This document shows, one piece after another, positions 24,460 to 33,500 of a DNA stretch of 64,000 bases. Made by a program: the position numbers and the translations under genes. Numbering within the stretch: the stretch's first letter is position 1; every line of letters starts with the position of its first letter. Source of the DNA: an uncultured Clostridia bacterium (GTDB taxonomy: Bacteria; Bacillota; Clostridia; Oscillospirales; Oscillospiraceae); contig CAMCRV010000006.1 of the NCBI GenBank assembly GCA_945877365.1, positions 16,661-80,660 on the forward strand, in the 5' to 3' direction. The notes below the pieces were generated by a model that saw nothing but the letters and a program-made list of their open reading frames with translations, had not been told where the DNA came from and searched no databases.

Positions 24460-25986
24460 TTACCTCAAAGCCGCAATGAAGGCATTGTGCTCGTCCAGAG
24501 TGACGGAGAACTTATGGCTTCCGGTGGAAGGATCCAAAACATAGTAGAAGTAATTGGTATCTGCCGGGTTCAGGGCAGCCTTCAGGCTGGCAAGACCGGG
24601 GTTGGAGATGGCGCCGGGGGTCAGACCGGTGTGCAGATAGGTGTTGTAGGGGCTGTCCACCCGGAGATCCTCAGCCGTGAGATCGGTTTTGCCCTCAAGA
24701 GCGTAGACAATGGCGGCATCGATGTTCAGGTAGGCAGGGTTGCCGCCCCACCGGAACAGACGGTTGAAGATGACAGAGGAGATCATGGGGCTTTCGTCAT
24801 CGCCGGAGGTCTCCTTTTCGATGAGAGAGGCGGTGATCACCACATCCCGAACGGTAAAGAGACTCCGGGCAATCTGATCCTCCGATTTTCCCTCAGCACG
24901 CATGGCCTCGCTGATGCGATAGTTCAGGCTGTCAATCTGGCTCCTGAGATCGTCGTTGAACCGGTTGCTGAAGTTGTCCAGCATCTTTTCCAGAACATCT
25001 CTGGGATCGGAGTTCTTGTAAAAATCATAGGTGTCCGGGAAGAGGAAGCCTTCCAGACAGTACTTGTCTCCCCGTTCCACGCCCTCCAGGAACCAGTAGT
25101 CATCCAGCTCGCCGCTGGCGGCATACTCGGCCAGATCCTTGGCGGTGCAGACCCGCTTTTCCTCCAGCAGGGCGAAAATCTGACGGCAGGTGAAGCCCTC
25201 GGGAATCAGAACATTCTCCACAACCTCCCGGTTGGAGCTGGGGGACATCATGTTTACCAGAGCGTGATAGTCATACAGGGTGTTCAGATCCCAGATGCCG
25301 GGCTTAATCTCCCCTTCGTCCACGGCAAGGTCGGCATAGAGCTTAAACAGCCCCGGGTAGCGGATCAGGCCGTTTTTGTGGAGCTTCTCGATGATATCAT
25401 CCATGGTGTCGGATTCATAGATGGTGATGGTGACGGGCTTGTCCTCCCGGCCAAAGGCCAGCACATCCGCCGCGCAGACCCAGAGCATCCGCCCCAGAGT
25501 GGAACCGGCTACCAGAATAATGGCCAGCCAGACACAGGTCACGGCGATCTGAGGCAGACCGAAGAGAAACTCACCGCCTTTGCGCTTGGGTCGACCCTTC
25601 CGCACCGGCCGTTCCCGGTGTTCCGGTTCGGCAGCGGAGGGTGTATTCAGAATCTGATCGAGCTCCGTTCCGTCGCCAAGGATATCCTGCAATTCCGGAT
25701 CCCGGATAAGCTCCTCAGATGGCTGCTCTGTCTGTTCCGGAATAGCTTCAGTTGGGGGAACCGGGGACTCCTCCGGCATTTCCGGTTGAGGCGCATCCGA
25801 CTCCTGACCATCCGGAATGCTCAGATCAAAGGGAGCTTCCGGAGCAGCAGGCTCCTCAGCAGCATAATCCTGCTGCCAATCGTGATAGGTAGGCTCGGGG
25901 AAATCCGCCTGGAAATCCACAGAATCGGGTTCCTGAGGTGGAATTTCAGAGAATTCATCCCGTTCGGGGTAATCGTTTCGTTCCAT
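24460..25986 (-). CDS. mltG: Endolytic murein transglycosylase MltG with long acidic cytosolic tail
   Basis: 508 residues. About 140 N-terminal residues are cytosolic and rich in Glu, Pro and Asp, ending in a basic stretch; a membrane helix covers about 143-170. The extracellular YceG domain has LEGFLFPDTYDFYKNSD, the catalytic glutamate in SLIEKETSGDDESP, VIFNRL and the C-terminal SPYNTYLHTGLTPGAISNPG. The enzyme cuts nascent glycan strands to end them. The start is an ATG with GGAGGAATT before it. It lies between the DJ-1 gene and U32 in one operon. Confidence 0.95.
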   Translation of the reverse strand: MERNDYPERDEFSEIPPQEPDSVDFQADFPEPTYHDWQQDYAAEEPAAPEAPFDLSIPDGQESDAPQPEMPEESPVPPTEAIPEQTEQPSEELIRDPELQDILGDGTELDQILNTPSAAEPEHRERPVRKGRPKRKGGEFLFGLPQIAVTCVWLAIILVAGSTLGRMLWVCAADVLAFGREDKPVTITIYESDTMDDIIEKLHKNGLIRYPGLFKLYADLAVDEGEIKPGIWDLNTLYDYHALVNMMSPSSNREVVENVLIPEGFTCRQIFALLEEKRVCTAKDLAEYAASGELDDYWFLEGVERGDKYCLEGFLFPDTYDFYKNSDPRDVLEKMLDNFSNRFNDDLRSQIDSLNYRISEAMRAEGKSEDQIARSLFTVRDVVITASLIEKETSGDDESPMISSVIFNRLFRWGGNPAYLNIDAAIVYALEGKTDLTAEDLRVDSPYNTYLHTGLTPGAISNPGLASLKAALNPADTNYFYYVLDPSTGSHKFSVTLDEHNAFIAALR

Positions 25987-25999
25987 GTAATTCCTCCTG

Positions 26000-26542
26000 T
26001 TATCGGATCACAATTTGCCGACGGACGGTTTCGGCGGCTTCGGGTCCCTTCAGGGCTTCAATCAGCTTCAGTCCAAAGGGAATGGCGCAGCCGGCGGAGG
26101 TGCCGGTGATCAGTCTGCCGTCCTGAACGGCAGAAGCATTTGCAGCCATATTGGCACCGCCCATGCCGTCCTCACAGCCGGGGTAGCAGGTGCAGGTCTT
26201 TCCGTCGGTGATTCCCAGATCGGCAAGCACCGTGGGGCCTGCGCAGATGGCGGCTACATACTTTCCATCTTGCCATGCCCGAGCCAGAGCATCCATAGCC
26301 CCCTTGCTTGCCCGGCAGGAGGCCACGCCTCCCAGTCCGCCGGGGAGAACGATCATTTCCAGATCGGAAAAATCGGCTTCCGCAAGGGTGATGTCGGCCT
26401 CCACACCGATTCCGTGGCTGCCTTTGACAATTTTTCCGTTGATACCAACGGTGGTCACTTTCACGCCGGCTCTGCGGAGCAGATCCACAGGAGCGATGGC
26501 TTCGGTTTCTTCAAATCCGGTTCCCAACAGAACATATACCAT
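26000..26542 (-). CDS. DJ-1/PfpI family protein
   Basis: About 180 residues. It has the conserved glutamate in GTGFEETEA, the nucleophile cysteine in AAICAGPTVLA and the GTSAGCAIPFGL segment. Members act as glyoxalases, deglycases or chaperones; the true reaction is not known here. ATG at 26542 follows a GGAGG and lies two bases after the tmk stop; a longer frame to 26560 has no merit. Second gene of the tmk operon. Confidence 0.92.
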   Translation of the reverse strand: MVYVLLGTGFEETEAIAPVDLLRRAGVKVTTVGINGKIVKGSHGIGVEADITLAEADFSDLEMIVLPGGLGGVASCRASKGAMDALARAWQDGKYVAAICAGPTVLADLGITDGKTCTCYPGCEDGMGGANMAANASAVQDGRLITGTSAGCAIPFGLKLIEALKGPEAAETVRRQIVIR

Positions 26543-26544
26543 GG

Positions 26545-27213
26545 TTAATCCTCCAAACAATTCCTGACAAGGCGGTAGATTTCTTCGTGAATATCCTCAA
26601 TGGCGCGCATTTTGCCGTCGGCGACACACTGGATGACCTTCCAGCCGTAGAATTCTGCGGCGGCTTTTCCGCAGCGGCGGCAGGCGGCCAGATAAGCAAG
26701 ATCCTGCTCGTGAATGTCGGCGTGGGTATGCGTATCCTGTTCCCGACGGCGCATCATGGTTTCCGTAAAGTCTGTGGGCACATCCAGATACAGGATCAGA
26801 TCCGGCCGGGGCAGCCCCAGCTTGCCGTACTCCAGGTCATACAGCCAGGATAAGAATGCCTTCCGGCCTTCCTCCGGCTCCTTGGAGGCCTGATGCACGG
26901 CGTTGGAGGTGGTGTAGCGGTCGGAAACCACCAGCCCTCCGTTTTCATACCACTCCCCCCAGTCCATTTTGTAGGAAGCGTAGCGGTCAACGGCATAGAA
27001 GGTGGAGGCGGCATAGGCGTTGACACTGTTGGGACTGGTGCCGAACTCTCCTCCCAGATACATTCGGATCAAGGCGGAGCTGGGCTCAGAATACCGGGGA
27101 AACACCAGCTTCTGAAAGGCAATCTGCTCCTGCTCCAGACGGGAGGTGAGAAGCCGGAACTGCGTGGATTTGCCGGAGCCGTCAGTGCCTTCGATAACAA
27201 TTAGTTTACCCAT
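26545..27213 (-). CDS. tmk: Thymidylate kinase
   Basis: A 222-residue dTMP kinase. P-loop EGTDGSGKSTQ at residues 7-17, the substrate loop VFPRYSEPSS, the DRY motif in VVSDRYTTSNA, and a lid segment MMRRREQDTH. The start at 27213 has AAGGAGG ten bases upstream; the frame stays open upstream but is not coding. First gene of the operon with DJ-1, mltG and the U32 protein. Confidence 0.93.
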   Translation of the reverse strand: MGKLIVIEGTDGSGKSTQFRLLTSRLEQEQIAFQKLVFPRYSEPSSALIRMYLGGEFGTSPNSVNAYAASTFYAVDRYASYKMDWGEWYENGGLVVSDRYTTSNAVHQASKEPEEGRKAFLSWLYDLEYGKLGLPRPDLILYLDVPTDFTETMMRRREQDTHTHADIHEQDLAYLAACRRCGKAAAEFYGWKVIQCVADGKMRAIEDIHEEIYRLVRNCLED

Positions 27214-27259
27214 TTTGACGATGTCCTCCTTATACTGCGGACATAATATCATAAGATAC

Positions 27260-27288
27260 AATATATCATATTTCCCGGCGCTTGTCCA
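27260..27288 (-). promoter_or_regulatory. Promoter of the tmk operon
   Basis: On the minus strand TGGACA (27288-27283), 17 bases, TATATT (27265-27260). Confidence 0.6.
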
Positions 27289-27363
27289 CAGATGTTCCGC
27301 CGGCGGAAAGTGAATTTTCTGAAAACATCTGCCGCAGCAAAACGGCGCCTGTCGGGAAAACAG

Positions 27364-27392
27364 TTGCAAAGAGCAGCTTTATTTGCTATACT
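27364..27392 (+). promoter_or_regulatory. Promoter of the DEAD-box helicase gene
   Basis: TTGCAA (27364-27369), 17 bases, TATACT (27387-27392). Confidence 0.75.
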
Positions 27393-27439
27393 GTATCCCG
27401 AGATTTTATAGGAAAATACACAGATAAAGGATAAGACTT

Positions 27440-28624
27440 ATGACAGAAGTAACATTTGCACAGCTGGGTCTCAGCGACGCCATGCTGAAGGCATTGGAGA
27501 AGAAAGGTTACGGCTACCCCACCACCATTCAGGCGGAGGCCATTCCCCATTTCCTGCAGTGGAAGGATGTGATTGCCAAGGCGCCCACCGGCACCGGTAA
27601 GACCTTCGCTTTCGGAATCCCCATGATTGAGCATATTGACCCGGAAAGCGACAGCGTTCAGGGGCTGATTCTGGCTCCCACCCGGGAGCTTGCTATCCAG
27701 ATTGGTGACGAGCTTCGGGGATTGCTGACTTTTTATCAGGGAATCCGTGTGGCGGTGCTCTATGGCGGCACCGGAATCGGCGGACAGATCAAGCAGCTGG
27801 AGCGCAAGCCCCAGATTGTGGTGGCAACACCGGGTCGCCTGATGGATCACTACAACCGGAAAACCATCCGTCTGGATAAGGTTCAGACGGTGGTGCTGGA
27901 CGAAGCCGACCGGATGCTGGATATGGGCTTTTTCAAGGATGTCACCAGAATCATTGAGAAGGCAAAGAATCGGAAAAATCTGGGGCTGTTTTCCGCCACA
28001 ATTTCTCAGGAGGTTATGACGGTCTCCTGGATGTATCAGCGTGATGAGGTGGAGATCACTGTGGAGGCACAGCAGCAGGATCGCCCGGATATCGACCAGT
28101 TCAGCCTGACCTGTACGCCTCTGGAAAAGGCAGAGCGCACCCATCGGCTGATTCAGACCCAGGGCTTTGAGCGGGTGATCATTTTCTGCAATACCAAGCA
28201 TATGTGCCAGCGGCTCTGCGATGATTTCCAGCGTGTTGGGCTGGACTGCGACTGCATCCACGGGGATGTCCGCCAGAACCAGCGGGAAAAGACCATGCAG
28301 CGCTTCCGGGATGGAAAGCTGCCTATCCTCATTGCCACGGATGTGGCCTCCCGGGGGATCGATGTGGACGATGTGGACTGCGTCATCAACTATGATATCC
28401 CGGAGGAAAACGAATATTATGTCCACCGCATCGGCAGAACCGGCCGAGCCAGACGCAAGGGCGTGGCTTGGAGCCTTGTGAGCAACTTCCCGGAAAAGGC
28501 AAAGCTGGATGAAATCTGCAAATTCTGCAATTTTACCGTTCAGCCCATGGTGATGGATGCTGAGGGTAACCTCTCTGTGGAGGAAGTCAAGACTCCGGCT
28601 CCTCCCAAAAGGAGATTCCGTTGA
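27440..28624 (+). CDS. DEAD-box ATP-dependent RNA helicase
   Basis: A 394-residue RNA helicase with the motif series YPTTIQAEAIP (Q motif), APTGTGKT, PTRELAIQ, TPGRLMDH, VLDEADRML, FSATIS, IFCNTK, TDVASRGIDVDDV and HRIGRTGRA. It is a minimal two-RecA-domain form with only a short basic tail (PPKRRFR), so RNA target binding must come from the core or partners. Paralogues have roles in cold growth and ribosome assembly. The downstream DprA-like gene overlaps its stop. Confidence 0.96.
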   Translation: MTEVTFAQLGLSDAMLKALEKKGYGYPTTIQAEAIPHFLQWKDVIAKAPTGTGKTFAFGIPMIEHIDPESDSVQGLILAPTRELAIQIGDELRGLLTFYQGIRVAVLYGGTGIGGQIKQLERKPQIVVATPGRLMDHYNRKTIRLDKVQTVVLDEADRMLDMGFFKDVTRIIEKAKNRKNLGLFSATISQEVMTVSWMYQRDEVEITVEAQQQDRPDIDQFSLTCTPLEKAERTHRLIQTQGFERVIIFCNTKHMCQRLCDDFQRVGLDCDCIHGDVRQNQREKTMQRFRDGKLPILIATDVASRGIDVDDVDCVINYDIPEENEYYVHRIGRTGRARRKGVAWSLVSNFPEKAKLDEICKFCNFTVQPMVMDAEGNLSVEEVKTPAPPKRRFR

Positions 28625-29511
28625 TCCCCCGGGAGCGTGGGTTTCTTCTGCTGACCAGCCATCTGGGAGATCCGGAGCGGAGGGTACTGAGCTACCCGCA
28701 GCTTCGGGATTTGGCGGCAAGGGTTGCCGCTTTTCCCCATGGGGATGGGGAAGGGGAGCTGAGGGAATTCCACCTGCGGCAGATGGGCTGTTCGCAGGAG
28801 ATGAGCAGCCGTGTTTTGCATCTGCTGGGGCAGGAGGCGGAGCTGGACTGGTATCTGTCCCGGGGGAAGCGGCAGGGCTGCATTCCGGTTTCCCGAATCA
28901 GTGCCGACTATCCGAGGCTGCTTCGATTCCGCTTGGGAGGGGAGACGCCCGGCTGCCTGTGGTGCCGGGGGGATTTGCAGCTGCTGAATACCCCCGCAGT
29001 GTCGCTGGTGGGATGCCGGGAGCTGAGGGAGGAAAACCGCCTGTTTGCGGAAGAAGTTGGGCGTCAGGCTGCATTGCAGGGGCTGACACTGGTCTCCGGG
29101 AATGCCCGGGGAGCGGATCGGGCCGCTCAGGAGAGCTGTCTGAAAGCTGGTGGCAGGGTCATCAGCATGGTTGCCGACGAGCTGATAAAGTGGAGACCCC
29201 GGGAGAATGCTCTCTATCTCAGTGAGGAGGACTTTGATGCCCCCTTTACCACCCAGAGAGCCATCAGCCGCAACCGCTGCATTCATGCCATGGGCGCCAT
29301 GGTGTTTGTGGCGCAGGCCAATCTGGAAAAGGGCGGCAGCTGGTATGGGAGCGTGCAGAATCTGCGCCATGGCTGGAGCCATGTTGCTGTCTTTCGGGAT
29401 GGAAGCGAGGCTGCCGAAAGGCTGATACAAATGGGTGCCATCCTGGTTTCTCTGGAAGACCTGAAGGATTTTGCCCTCCTGGCGCAGCCGGAGCAGAACT
29501 TTCTGATCTAG
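28621..29511 (+). CDS. DprA/Smf-like DNA-processing protein
   Basis: 296 residues. The Rossmann part matches DprA in SLVGCRELREEN, LVSGNARGADRAAQESCLKAGG, and TQRAISRNRCIHAMGAMVFVAQA. It differs from standard DprA in several positions and has no C-terminal winged helix. DprA loads RecA on incoming single strands; for this divergent copy that is a guess. The start is TTG overlapping the helicase stop (TTGA), with AAAAGGAG seven bases upstream. Confidence 0.78.
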   Translation: MIPRERGFLLLTSHLGDPERRVLSYPQLRDLAARVAAFPHGDGEGELREFHLRQMGCSQEMSSRVLHLLGQEAELDWYLSRGKRQGCIPVSRISADYPRLLRFRLGGETPGCLWCRGDLQLLNTPAVSLVGCRELREENRLFAEEVGRQAALQGLTLVSGNARGADRAAQESCLKAGGRVISMVADELIKWRPRENALYLSEEDFDAPFTTQRAISRNRCIHAMGAMVFVAQANLEKGGSWYGSVQNLRHGWSHVAVFRDGSEAAERLIQMGAILVSLEDLKDFALLAQPEQNFLI

Positions 29512-29517
29512 GTCACA

Positions 29518-29551
29518 GGTCCTGTCTGCATTGGCAGACAGGACTTTTTTA
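29518..29551 (+). terminator. Terminator of the helicase-dprA operon
   Basis: GTCCTGTCTGC / GCAGACAGGAC with a run of six T. Confidence 0.9.
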
Positions 29552-29561
29552 TGCGTCATAA

Positions 29562-29601
29562 GTAAAATATAGTTGACAAAGTAAAAATATAGATGTATAA
29601 T
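29562..29601 (+). promoter_or_regulatory. Promoter and possible operator of the small XRE regulator
   Basis: A consensus promoter, TTGACA (29573-29578), 17 bases, TATAAT (29596-29601). The sequence TAAAATATAG/TAAAAATATAG occurs twice about 20 bp apart, before the -35 and inside the spacer, and could be an autoregulatory site. Confidence 0.7.
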
Positions 29602-29623
29602 ACGGGCAGAAAGGAGGCAGGCA

Positions 29624-29842
29624 ATGCGAAATCTGAAAATGAAATTCCGCCGGATTGAGCTGGGTATGTCTCAGGCGGATCTGGCAAAACAAGCCGGAGT
29701 GACCCGGCAAACCATCAGCATGATCGAAGCCGGGGAATTTAACCCGTCCTTAAAGCTGTGTCTGGCAATCTGCCGGGCGCTGAAAACCACACTGAATGAC
29801 CTGTTCTGGGAGGAGGAAGAACATGAAAATGAAGAAAACTAA
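29624..29842 (+). CDS. XRE-family transcriptional regulator
   Basis: A 72-residue protein that is a single Cro/C1 helix-turn-helix (LGMSQADLAKQAGVTRQTISMIEAGEFNPSLKL) with an acidic tail. This YozG-type regulator is typically coded with a small membrane protein, as here: the next gene starts inside its 3' end. It probably controls its own promoter. Confidence 0.92.
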   Translation: MRNLKMKFRRIELGMSQADLAKQAGVTRQTISMIEAGEFNPSLKLCLAICRALKTTLNDLFWEEEEHENEEN

Positions 29843-30284
29843 TCTGGACGAACGGCAGGAGGAGCAGCTCCTGCATATTGAGGAGAAGGGCTGCTGGTTT
29901 GCCTTCTGGGCACTGCTGGTGTCCATGTTTGTGCAGATGGCAGTGTTTGGCATGGGGAAATTTCAATATATCGCCGGAGAATGGGTGGTGTTTATGTGCC
30001 TTGCCCTGTATCTGGCAGTTTCCTGTATGCGTGCCGGGATCTGGGACAGACATCTGAAGCCCAATGGAAAAACCAACTTTCTTGTCAGCCTTGGGGCGGC
30101 AGTGGTGTTTGGCGCAGTGCTTGCTGTTGTGAGTTACTTCAACTTCCATGAGTGGCAGGCTGCCCTGATCACCTTCTTTTTGATAGCGATAACTCTCTTT
30201 ATCACGATTTTTGCAGCCCTTTCCCTGAGTGTATTTCTCTACAAAAAACAGGTCAAGGCGCTGGAAGAAGCAGCGGAAGAATAA
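29823..30284 (+). CDS. Four-helix membrane protein paired with an XRE regulator (DUF6773-like)
   Basis: About 153 residues, starting MKMKKTNLDERQEEQLLHIEEKG and containing four membrane helices with a DRHLKPNGKTN loop between the two pairs. The DERQ start and arrangement resemble DUF6773 proteins; function unknown. The ATG at 29823 overlaps the regulator gene by 20 bases and has GGAGGAGG before it. Confidence 0.82.
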   Translation: MKMKKTNLDERQEEQLLHIEEKGCWFAFWALLVSMFVQMAVFGMGKFQYIAGEWVVFMCLALYLAVSCMRAGIWDRHLKPNGKTNFLVSLGAAVVFGAVLAVVSYFNFHEWQAALITFFLIAITLFITIFAALSLSVFLYKKQVKALEEAAEE

Positions 30285-30287
30285 GGA

Positions 30288-30322
30288 AAAGTCCCTTTAA
30301 CGGCAGTTAAAGGGACTTTTTG
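30288..30322 (+). terminator. Terminator after the XRE/membrane protein pair
   Basis: AAAAGTCCCTTTAAC / GTTAAAGGGACTTTTT, 15-bp perfect stem. Confidence 0.9.
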
Positions 30323-30326
30323 CAGC

Positions 30327-30482
30327 TTATACCGGGAAAAATTCGTAGTTTTCAAATTTCAGCCGATCCCCCACATCCACCCCGAAGGGCAGCAGGGCGA
30401 TGGCGACTTCAGAAACTACCCCGGTGTCGTCATACCGGACATAGGCGTAGTCGCCACGGATATCGGTAACCGTGCAGAGCAT
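30327..30482 (-). CDS. Small beta-barrel protein (DUF3006/HypC-like), 51 residues
   Basis: A short gene on the minus strand with ATG at 30482, TGGAGG five bases upstream, and stop at 30327. The product begins MLCTVTDIRGDYAYVRY and has the pattern GDYA-V, EVAIALLP, VGDRLKFEN. This resembles small OB/SH3-like proteins such as DUF3006 or HypC; the early cysteine (residue 3) recalls HypC, but the match is weak. It lies 84 bases downstream of nifJ on the same strand. Function unknown. Confidence 0.7.
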   Translation of the reverse strand: MLCTVTDIRGDYAYVRYDDTGVVSEVAIALLPFGVDVGDRLKFENYEFFPV

Positions 30483-30509
30483 ATTAACCTCCAAAGGAAA
30501 TTGTGAAAT

Positions 30510-30538
30510 TCGCCCCCGGGAATCCCGGGGGCGAACCT
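30510..30538 (-). terminator. Hairpin after nifJ
   Basis: A 12-bp GC-rich stem TTCGCCCCCGGG / CCCGGGGGCGAA between nifJ and the small gene. The U-tract is poor, so read-through into the small gene is possible. Confidence 0.6.
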
Positions 30539-30566
30539 TGTTACTTAACAGGGCGTGTACGCGGAA

Positions 30567-33500
30567 TTAGTCCTTGTACATCTCAACCAGCTTCAGCAGA
30601 TGCTCGTAACGCTCCTTGGCAGCGGCCTCGTTCTGAGCGAACAGAACGGTAGCGCGGTCGGGGAACTCACGGGTCAGACGGCTGTAACGGGCCTCATTCA
30701 TCAGGAACTCCTGATAACCGCCCTTGGGCTCCTTGCTGTCCAGCTGGAACTTGCCGGTCTGCTTGGAGGGATCGAAGCGGAACAGGTTCCAGTAGCCGCA
30801 TTCCACAGCCTTCTTCATCTCGGCCTGGCAGTTGACCATGCCGCCCTTGATGGAGTGCATCTCACAGGGAGCGTAGCCGATGATCAGGGAAGGACCGTTG
30901 TAGGCCTCAGCCTCGCAAATAGCCTTGATGGTCTGAGCCTGGTTAGCGCCCATAGCCACCTGAGCCACATAGACATAGCCGTAGCTCATGGCGATCTCAG
31001 CCAGGGACTTCTTCTTGGTCTCCTTACCGGAGGCTGCGAACTGGGCAACCTGACCGATGTTGGAAGCCTTGGAGGCCTGTCCGCCGGTGTTGGAGTAAAC
31101 CTCGGTATCGAAGACGAATACGTTGACGTCCTTGTTGGAAGCCAGAACATGGTCAACACCGCCGAAGCCGATGTCGTATGCCCAGCCGTCGCCGCCGAAG
31201 ATCCACACGGACTTCTTGGACAGGTACTCCTTCTTGGAGAGGATGTCCTTCACGGTGTCGCAGCAGACATTGGCTTCCAGAGCCTCGATCAGAGCCTTGG
31301 TAGCAGCCTTGTTGGCCTCGCCGTCGTTGAAGGTATCCAGCCAGTTCTGGCAGGCGGCCTTCCGGTCGGCGCAGCAGGTGTCCTCCATGACGGCTCTGAC
31401 CTTGTTAGCCAGGGACTCACGGATCACAGCCTGAGCGGTGTACATACCCAGACCATGCTCAGCGTTGTCCTCGAACAGGGAGTTAGCCCAGGCGGGGCCG
31501 TGGCCGTTCTCGTTGACGCAGTAGGGAGCAGTGGCTGCGGGGCCGCCCCAGATGGAGGAACAGCCGGTGGCGTTGGAGATGTACATCCGGTCGCCGAACA
31601 GCTGGGTTACCAGACGGGCGTAGCTGGTCTCAGCACAGCCGGCGCAGGAGCCGGAGAACTCCAGCAGAGGCTTGCGGAACTGAGAACCCTTGACGGTGTT
31701 GTCCTGCATATCGGGCTTCTGGGCAACCTTGGAAACCATGTAGCCCCAGACATTCTGCTCGGCCAGCTCCTGCTCCTGAGGAACCATGGAAATGGCCTTG
31801 GTGGGGCAGACGCCAACACAGACGCCGCAGCCCATGCAGTCCAGAGGAGACACAGCCATGGTGTACTTGTAGACACCCTTGCCCTTGCCGGCCTTCACAT
31901 CCACCAGACGGGCGTTTGCAGGAGCTGCAGCGGCCTCAGCCTCGGTCAGGGCGAAGGGACGGATGGTAGCATGGGGGCAGACATAGGCACAGTTGTTGCA
32001 CTGGATACACTTGGTCTCGTCCCAGTGGGGAACGGTAACGGCAACACCGCGCTTCTCGTAAGCGGATGCGCCCAGGGGGAACTGACCGTCGGCCAGACCC
32101 TCGAAGGCGGAGACGGGCAGGCTGTAGCCGTCCATCTTGCCGATGGGGTTGAGGATGGTCTTGACAACCTTGACGGTGTCGGCGGGGCCTTCCAGAGCGG
32201 TCTCGGTGCAGCAGCACTCGGCATTTGCCCAGGAAGCGGGAACCTCCAGCTTCACATAGGCGGTGGCGCCGGCGTCGATGGCATCCCAGTTCTTCTCAAC
32301 CACATCGCGGCCCTTCTTCAGGTAGGACTTCTCAGCGGCATCCTTCATGTAGCCGATGGCCTCCTCGCCGGGCATGACATTGGCCAGGGAGAAGAAGGCG
32401 GACTGCAGGATGGTGTTGGTACGCTTGCCCATACCTACCTTGATAGCCAGATCGATGGCGTTGATGGTGTACAGCTGGATGTTGTTCTGGGCGATGTAGC
32501 GCTTGGAGGCGGCATCCAGATGATGCTCCAGCTCCTCGGGGGTCCACTGGCAGTTGATCAGGAACACGCCGCCGGGCTTGACATCCTGAACAATCTTGAA
32601 GCCCTTGGTGATGTAGGAGGGGTTGTGGCAGGCCACGAAGTCAGCCTTGCTGACATAGTAAGGAGACTTGATGGGCTTGTCGCCGAAGCGCAGGTGAGAG
32701 ACGGTGACACCGCCGGTCTTCTTGGAGTCATACTGGAAGTATGCCTGAACATACTTGTCGGTGTGGTCGCCGATGATCTTGATGGAGTTCTTATTTGCGC
32801 CCACGGTGCCGTCGCCGCCCAGACCCCAGAACTTGCACTCGATGGTGCCTTCTGCGGCGGTGTTGGGGGCAACCTTCTCCTCCAGGGACAGGTGGGTGAC
32901 ATCGTCAACGATGCCGATGGTGAACTCGTGCTTGGGAGCATCCTTGCTCAGCTCCTCATACACGGCGAAGATGGAAGCAGGGGTGGTGTCCTTGGAGCCC
33001 AGACCGTAACGGCCGCCGATGACGGTAACATCGTTCTTGCCGGCCTTTGCCAGAGCCATGACCACATCCTGATACAGAGGCTCGCCCTGGGAGCCGGGCT
33101 CCTTGGTGCGGTCCAGAACAGCGATCTTCTTGGCGGTGGCGGGGATAGCGGCAATCAGCTTCTCGGGGCAGAAGGGACGGAACAGGCGAACCTTCACCAG
33201 ACCAACCTTCTCGCCGTGGGCGTTCAGGTAGTCGATGACTTCCTCAACGACATCATTGACGGAGCCCATGGCTACGATGACGCGCTCGGCGTCGGGAGCA
33301 CCGTAGTAGTTGAACAGCTGGTAGTTGGTGCCCAGCTTCTCGTTGACCTTGGCCATGTACTTCTCCACCACTGCGGGCAGGGCGTTGTAGTACTTGTTGC
33401 AGGCCTCACGATGCTGGAAGAAGATGTCGTCGTTCTCGTGGGAGCCGCGCATTGCGGGACGCTCGGGGTTCAGGGAGTGCTTGCGGAACTCAGCCACAGC

